The notes under the pieces: generated by a model
What the model was told of the DNA's origin: nothing
The model's input: the letters and a program-made list of their open reading frames with translations, nothing else
Database searches by the model: none
Made by a program: the position numbers and the translations under genes
In this document: piece after piece, positions 59,031 to 64,000 of the stretch
How the letters are laid out: each line of letters starts with the position of its first letter
Numbering within the stretch: position 1 is the first letter of the stretch
Source: Isoetes taiwanensis
Taxonomy: Eukaryota; Streptophyta; Lycopodiopsida; Isoetales; Isoetaceae
DNA: 64,000 nt
Direction of reading: 5' to 3'
Assembly: GCA_021234155.1 (NCBI GenBank)
Contig: JAJEKV010000013.1
Location: 3,797,871-3,861,870 of the forward strand

Positions 59031-60624
59031 AACCAATCATAATTATAACCCACTGGAGCCACAAATAAATCAGCAGGTTAATGTAGGCTGTTTAAACTCA
59101 ACCAAGCTAATGCCACACTAACATGGTGTATAGTTTTAAAGGCAGCTAGATAACTGAGTTAAGTAAGAAAGCACAATATTACATGTGAGGCTCCACCAAT
59201 ATCTGTAACCCAACATCAGTAAAGTGCATCAAACAATTTTTATCAGGTTAATAAAGTACATTTATGGGTACACAGAGGAGCAGCACCATCACAGCCATGC
59301 AAATATCATGGGCAAAATCAAAGGATAAGGAAGCAAGATTAATATGGTTTCCCTAGGTCCACCCATCTATGTAGATTCCAAATCAGTAATGCATATGCAA
59401 GAAGTTCGCAGTAGATATTAGATAGATTGATCTCAAAACAACCTAACAATGAGATTTGCTGCAGCAAGAATTAATGCTATTCATTGTAAAGAGGAAGCAA
59501 CATCAGACCTGACCATATATCCCTTTTAAGAAAAACGCCAGTTTTGGATCGTGTTTGCAATAGAACACAAATATCAAATAACCTGCCTATTTATGAGTTT
59601 GTTCTAAGTAGTGAAATTGAGCCCCGACCTGATAAGAACTGCCTCCTAGTTCTTAGTTTTGCATCAGATCTTCCTCCATGTACAAATGGTAGCAGCCTTG
59701 TTCGTTATGCCACCAGACAGCCACCATATCCAAAAACGTCCTGGGCTGTGGCATCCAGCTGAAAATGCGCTCCGGCATGCGGCATCTTCAGATGCTAGAT
59801 GCCTCTGGAACTCAACTTCTTCAGATGCAACACAACATGTACATTCCATCCAAGGTAGTTTGATCTGCTCTGTCTGTACCAAACCGACAGCCAGTTTTGG
59901 AAGCAGCCTACCAAATTGCAGCAATGCAAATGTGGCCAGCCCTTTCATTGTGCACCCAGAGTACGCCGAGCGACCCAAGCATTTGCGGCGGCCTTTTAAC
60001 ACCAACAAACTTTTCTATGCCATCTGTTTTTGCACAAGTCTATTTCGGCTAATAGCCCACAAACTGAATTTTCATATAGCATGCCACATGCCATGGTCGT
60101 CTTATCCCAATACAATCTAGTATCTTATTTTCGCTAAAGTAGCATGCATGCAATTCGTTTGACTCCTCTGGATTGTACTGTCTTAAGACTATAGCCTCTC
60201 TGCTATTAACTCGTTCTGTGTAGCTATCAATAAAGAGTCTAAGATTTGCGCCATACGTCTTAAAACCATCAATATCACTATAATTTTCCATATTACACTA
60301 TCTCAAGGTACTTCAAACCACTAGTCAAATGTTAATGCATTTAGTGCCAGCGCACCAACATTGCCTTATCCTCAAACTTTTCAATAAAATATTTTCCCAC
60401 AACAATAACATTGTATCATTGCCGTACTTATTGCCATATCATGCTTTTTCCATATCACATCTTAATGAGCCCCCCATGAGCTATAATTGTTCATAAAAGT
60501 ATGATTCGTTGATATGACATGTCTTACAAAGTTCTAACTCTTGTTTATTATTCAAAATATTATCTTTCCATATCCACACAAATGTAGACATGACCAATAT
60601 TATATACAATATTTTAGATTTTTC

Positions 60625-61390
60625 CTTCTTCTTCTTCTTCTTCTTGAATATATTCTTACAAAGAGACTACGATTAGGATAATGCATAAAACATTTAAAAG
60701 CCTAGATTATTAAGGACATGTCTCAGGCTCTCTACCCCACACCGGTGTCTTTACATGACCCACATCGAATACTCACTTCCATTATCAACGTTTTTCAATG
60801 CAACTTAGGTTAAATCTTAATGTATTATGTCTCATATTATTTGTTTTCAAACCTTTAACAAACCTTATCCTCTTTATCACCATCTCTTTAGCTTTTTGGT
60901 TTTATGTATACACAACAGTTCTCAAACAATCAACTCTTCTCGGATATAATAATCAGTCCATTCGCCAAACCATCGACTGAAATGTAATCCAAAATATTCA
61001 TTTTATTTAAAGTAAGATCAATAAAGATCTGGGTTCATTTCCATTTCTTGGTCATAATCGCCATTGATTTGATAAAATGTGGACATAATAAACTAGATAT
61101 GAGGTTGGTGAGCCACACAAATTTCCATATAACCTTCAGGTGGATCATAAAGTGACGTATGTTACCCCTTTAATTTCCTATTCATCACAAAGGAAGATCT
61201 CACCACTTAGTTGTACATTAGGTCTGGCGGTTCTTCATGCGAGCCTCTCAATGCGATTACACATGTTGCAAATAGAATCGGAGAGGAGTGGTGGTTACTG
61301 CACCCAAACAGCCATAAGTTAAAACACATGGTAAGCCTTAAGTCAGTGAAAGCTTTACAGCTCAGGCTTGGCCCTTCACACTACTATTTT
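60625..61390 (-). mobile_element. Dispersed (GAA)n-tailed repeat, copy 3
   Basis: Plus-strand landmarks: (TTC)6-7, ACAAAGAGACTACGATTAGG, GAAGATCTCACCAC about 570 bp on, CACCCAAACAGCC and GGCCCTTCACAC. Confidence 0.5.
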
Positions 61391-62270
61391 GAAATGAGAT
61401 GAATTCTAGAGCTAAACCACTCTAATAAGTAGAAGGGCAGGGTTATTCTGATTTAGATTATGTTAATCATAACTTGACAAAGTCAACTTGACTGATATTA
61501 ACCTTACAAAGTTCCCCCAAGAACTTAAGCACCACCAAACCCTATGTATTTGGTAAGATCGAGGAAAACATTACAACATGGGCCGGCGCAAGCGAAATAA
61601 TCACTTTAATGCCATGTATGTGATCCGTCGAGAAGAATTATACTTAAGATAAGAAGACCAAAGCGGAAAACCCTATGGGCGAGGAAGTTAGAATGCTCTG
61701 CGATCATTTTATACTTTGAAAGCGGTCGGCATAAACCATCACACAAATCTTTAGCATATACCATATTCTACTCCGTGCCCAAGCTGCGACCAAACGTGGC
61801 ACTGCTTAATTCAATTTTAAGTATTAGAGCAAGCCATCATAAACGTAACATAAATTGAGACGGTGACCATGCTCCCCATAAGCATGTATCTTACGTGAAT
61901 TACTCTCTGTGTTGTCTTGGTGGATCAAAACTATCCAACCATTCTACTTGCCGAATGCATAATATCTGATCACTCTTTTCTTTAAAAACCCTTTTGTACC
62001 GGGCAACTGCCAACTGTATTACTTATGCCAGCCTCTTATTCTGAAGATAAAGTCAAGCTGCATTCCATTCATGTATAAGCATCAATGCTTAAAAGGTTGA
62101 TTGAGAATCAACTAAAAGGCACATATGGGCAAGATTAGGTTCATTCACAAGAGCGATGGCCGGTAAAGGCGACTATACCTTAGTGGTTACATAGGTTGAA
62201 TGAGCAGCAGATGTAGCCATGTAAAAGCTAAATGAGACAACATCCATCCCTAAATCCTTGATACATGAAA

Positions 62271-62690
62271 TTAATTTAAAGCGACGGGAAAGAACATAAA
62301 CATGAAAGCCATATACCCTCTACGAGGTTCAGTTAACAGGAGCCAGATCGCATGTTCTTGTTTCCTTAAACCCCAAGCGTGATGAAGAGCCAGGCTGATT
62401 TGAAGATCCTCTCTTTTTTGCATCTTTGGAGTAGCTCCACCCGTAATAGGCCTTTTTGTTGAGCCATTCTTTTCATACTTCTTGAGGGAAGCCGCCATCA
62501 TTAGGCCCTTGCTTTTCTTCTGGGACCCCTACGGTAAGCACCCTTAGGCATAACACAGCAACTGAAGCGGCCACACCGGCAAAAATTTTTTGCAACTTTA
62601 CTGGCGGATGACAAACAAGATCCGGGGAAAAATTTTGCGCCATTTTCATACTTGTGCATGTCCATAAATCCTGCGTATCCGGGCATTATG
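62271..62690 (-). pseudogene. Basic-peptide segment 'MPKGAY', copy 2
   Basis: Minus strand: 'MPKGAYRRGPRRKARA' ends in a stop at 62501, and the shifted frame continues 'ASLKKYEKNGSTKRPITGGA'. It relates to copy 1 by the shared MPKGxYxRxPxxKxxA pattern. It may derive from one transposon-carried exon. Confidence 0.3.
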
Positions 62691-63383
62691 CTTACGATTT
62701 ATGTCAAAGAGCCACCAACTATTTTATTGGGCGGTAGGCTCGAAAATACCTGACAACATCAGTTCGGTCACGGTCAGTCATATCCTTTGGTCTTTGAAGC
62801 CTTAACTCACCGTTTTAACATAACAAAACCTTTGCACAAGTTTTATCCGATTTGCATTTAGATGCATCGACTAGCATAGCACATCATCTAGTTATGTAAA
62901 ATCGATTCGTCGCATTGGCTTCATCAAATGCGACCAAAACCTGGATATGAATAACCTAAATAAAATGACGTTACCATAGCCTATATACAATATAAAGCAT
63001 AAAAGGTCATATCATATCTTTAAGAGCCTAAGAAGTATAGCCACTTCCATTTAATGCTTTTTGCCAAAAAAGTCCAAGGCCCACACTTTAAAGATCTTGT
63101 GTCATCTCAAATTGGAGAGCATAAATAACCACCCCATTTTAACACGTGCAATATCTTTTGTGAGTCCATAAGCTACTCACTATGCCTTAATTTCTCTTAC
63201 CATATATTTACCATCGAAATTTGATTCTTACATATTTATAACTATGCCCTCTTTCCTATAAATCTATAAGTCCATGCTTTGCTTCAATTATACTAATCGT
63301 ATTCCATATATATTTTTTTAAAAAAGGAGTCAAATGTCTTAAAATTAGAGTTCCCCATTGTTTCTAATATATCAAGAATTTAT
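62691..63383. other. Unassigned AT-rich DNA
   Basis: No gene or structured repeat seen. Confidence 0.5.
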
Positions 63384-64000
63384 TTCTTCTTCTTCTTCTT
63401 CTTCTTCTTCTTCTTCTTCTTCTTCTTCGACACACATCTTCACCAAGACTACTAACAGTTATAGTAAAAACATTTTACTAAACGTATTCATTCAAGGTAA
63501 AGACTGACATATCCATCTGGCGTTACGAAGACTGACCACAATTGGAAGGCATAATGCAAAACATTCATAGAAATGGCCAAATAAGTAAAAGAATAAGTAG
63601 TAAGTATAAAACAATATTTTATTGAATCGATTATTATATATGTAAATCATTACCATATCGTTAAAAGTAGACCCATATCGTAATATTACCACCATACCAA
63701 AATTATACTTTAAATAAAAATGTAGAATTACAAAATAGATGTAGCTCTACAGTAGCAGCTTCCAATATGATTCCTCTTCCGTTAAAGTCACTAACAGCAA
63801 ATAAGAGACAATTGGAGAAGGCCCCACGTACTATGATCGCTTCAATACACAATTAGCATGATAATGGTAATGTGCAAAGACAAAAAGTACATTGGGTCTC
63901 TCTCGGTTTATCAACTGATCGCAATTTAGCATCACCTTGCCTGAGGAGACATTAACTAGGCACACAGAAAAATGGAATAATTCTTTATAAATAATCACAG
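63384..64000 (-). mobile_element. Dispersed (GAA)n-tailed repeat, possible copy 4, cut by window end
   Basis: A (TTC)15 tract followed by ACCAAGACTACTAACAGT and TTCAAGGTAAAGAC, which copy 1 also carries. The expected distal landmarks would fall near or beyond the end of the window. Confidence 0.35.

Larger units (their letters stand above)
57622..62270. other. Unassigned DNA apart from the dispersed repeats
   Basis: A GC-richer patch at 59640-60010 is open in several frames on both strands with no recognisable domain. The rest is AT-rich. Confidence 0.5.

Noticed and set aside
59544-60120. Overlapping open frames in a GC-richer patch
   Set aside because: No domain or motif is recognised, and both strands are open over the same bases.
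1-64000. Endogenised giant virus as a source of the ParB-like, NIF-like and SET genes
   Set aside because: These genes appear to have spliceosomal introns and lie far apart among plant transposons. No capsid, polymerase or packaging gene is present.
1-64000. CRISPR array or toxin gene
   Set aside because: The tandem arrays have no spacer-like unique segments, no cas-type gene is present, and no toxin family was recognised.

Overview
The window looks like nuclear DNA of a large, repeat-rich land-plant genome, most likely a non-seed plant such as a fern. The organism call is an inference. It rests on GT-AG introns, an ankyrin/PGG membrane protein, a secreted glycine-rich protein, a plant-type CCCH zinc-finger gene remnant, a plant L1 LINE tail, and a Rep (HUH/HUQ) fragment of the Replitron type, a transposon group described as abundant in non-seed plants. 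Most coding segments are broken by frameshifts or stops, and intergenic space dominates. There are no bacterial operons and no CRISPR array.

Layout. 0.2-5 kb: a head-to-head pair. On the minus strand is a multi-exon gene with a ParB-like domain, and on the plus strand a gene resembling DUF7869-type transposon proteins. A shared TATA element lies between them. About 20 copies of the palindrome CGGTATAAATTTATACCG fill the introns and the intergenic gap and avoid the inferred exons. 5-18 kb: mostly unassigned DNA with a 130-bp fold-back at 8.2 kb and the C-terminal half of a DUF7869-type gene at 11.75-13.5 kb. 18-22.9 kb: a block with inverted ends and two tandem, LTR-like 2-kb units. 24.5-25.9 kb: remnant of a CCCH zinc-finger gene. 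28.4-28.9 kb: an intact secreted glycine-rich protein gene with a G-box/ABRE just upstream. 29.2-35.7 kb: successive tandem arrays, ending in a 2.1-kb 19-bp minisatellite. 40.3-46.2 kb: Replitron Rep fragment, BED/DUF659 hAT transposase remnant, and a third transposase-like gene. 47-49 kb: a degenerate FCP1/NIF-like domain, a CG-rich palindrome patch and a 5'-truncated LINE. 49.65-51.85 kb: the long, uninterrupted ankyrin-PGG gene. 52.4-55.5 kb: a second palindrome patch (ACGTCGTTAAACGACGT), a small unrecognised gene, a leader intron with two copies of a 60-nt hairpin element, a small multi-exon gene and a SET-domain fragment. 55.5-64 kb: unassigned DNA with dispersed ~0.75-kb repeats that end in (GAA)n on the minus strand.

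Only the glycine-rich protein and ankyrin-PGG genes look functional as host genes. Three separate patches each carry their own palindromic motif in many copies, next to transposon-like genes. The most interesting candidates are the ParB-like/DUF7869-like divergent pair with its palindrome array, the Replitron-type Rep fragment, and the repeated hairpin inside the leader intron at 53.8-54.0 kb.
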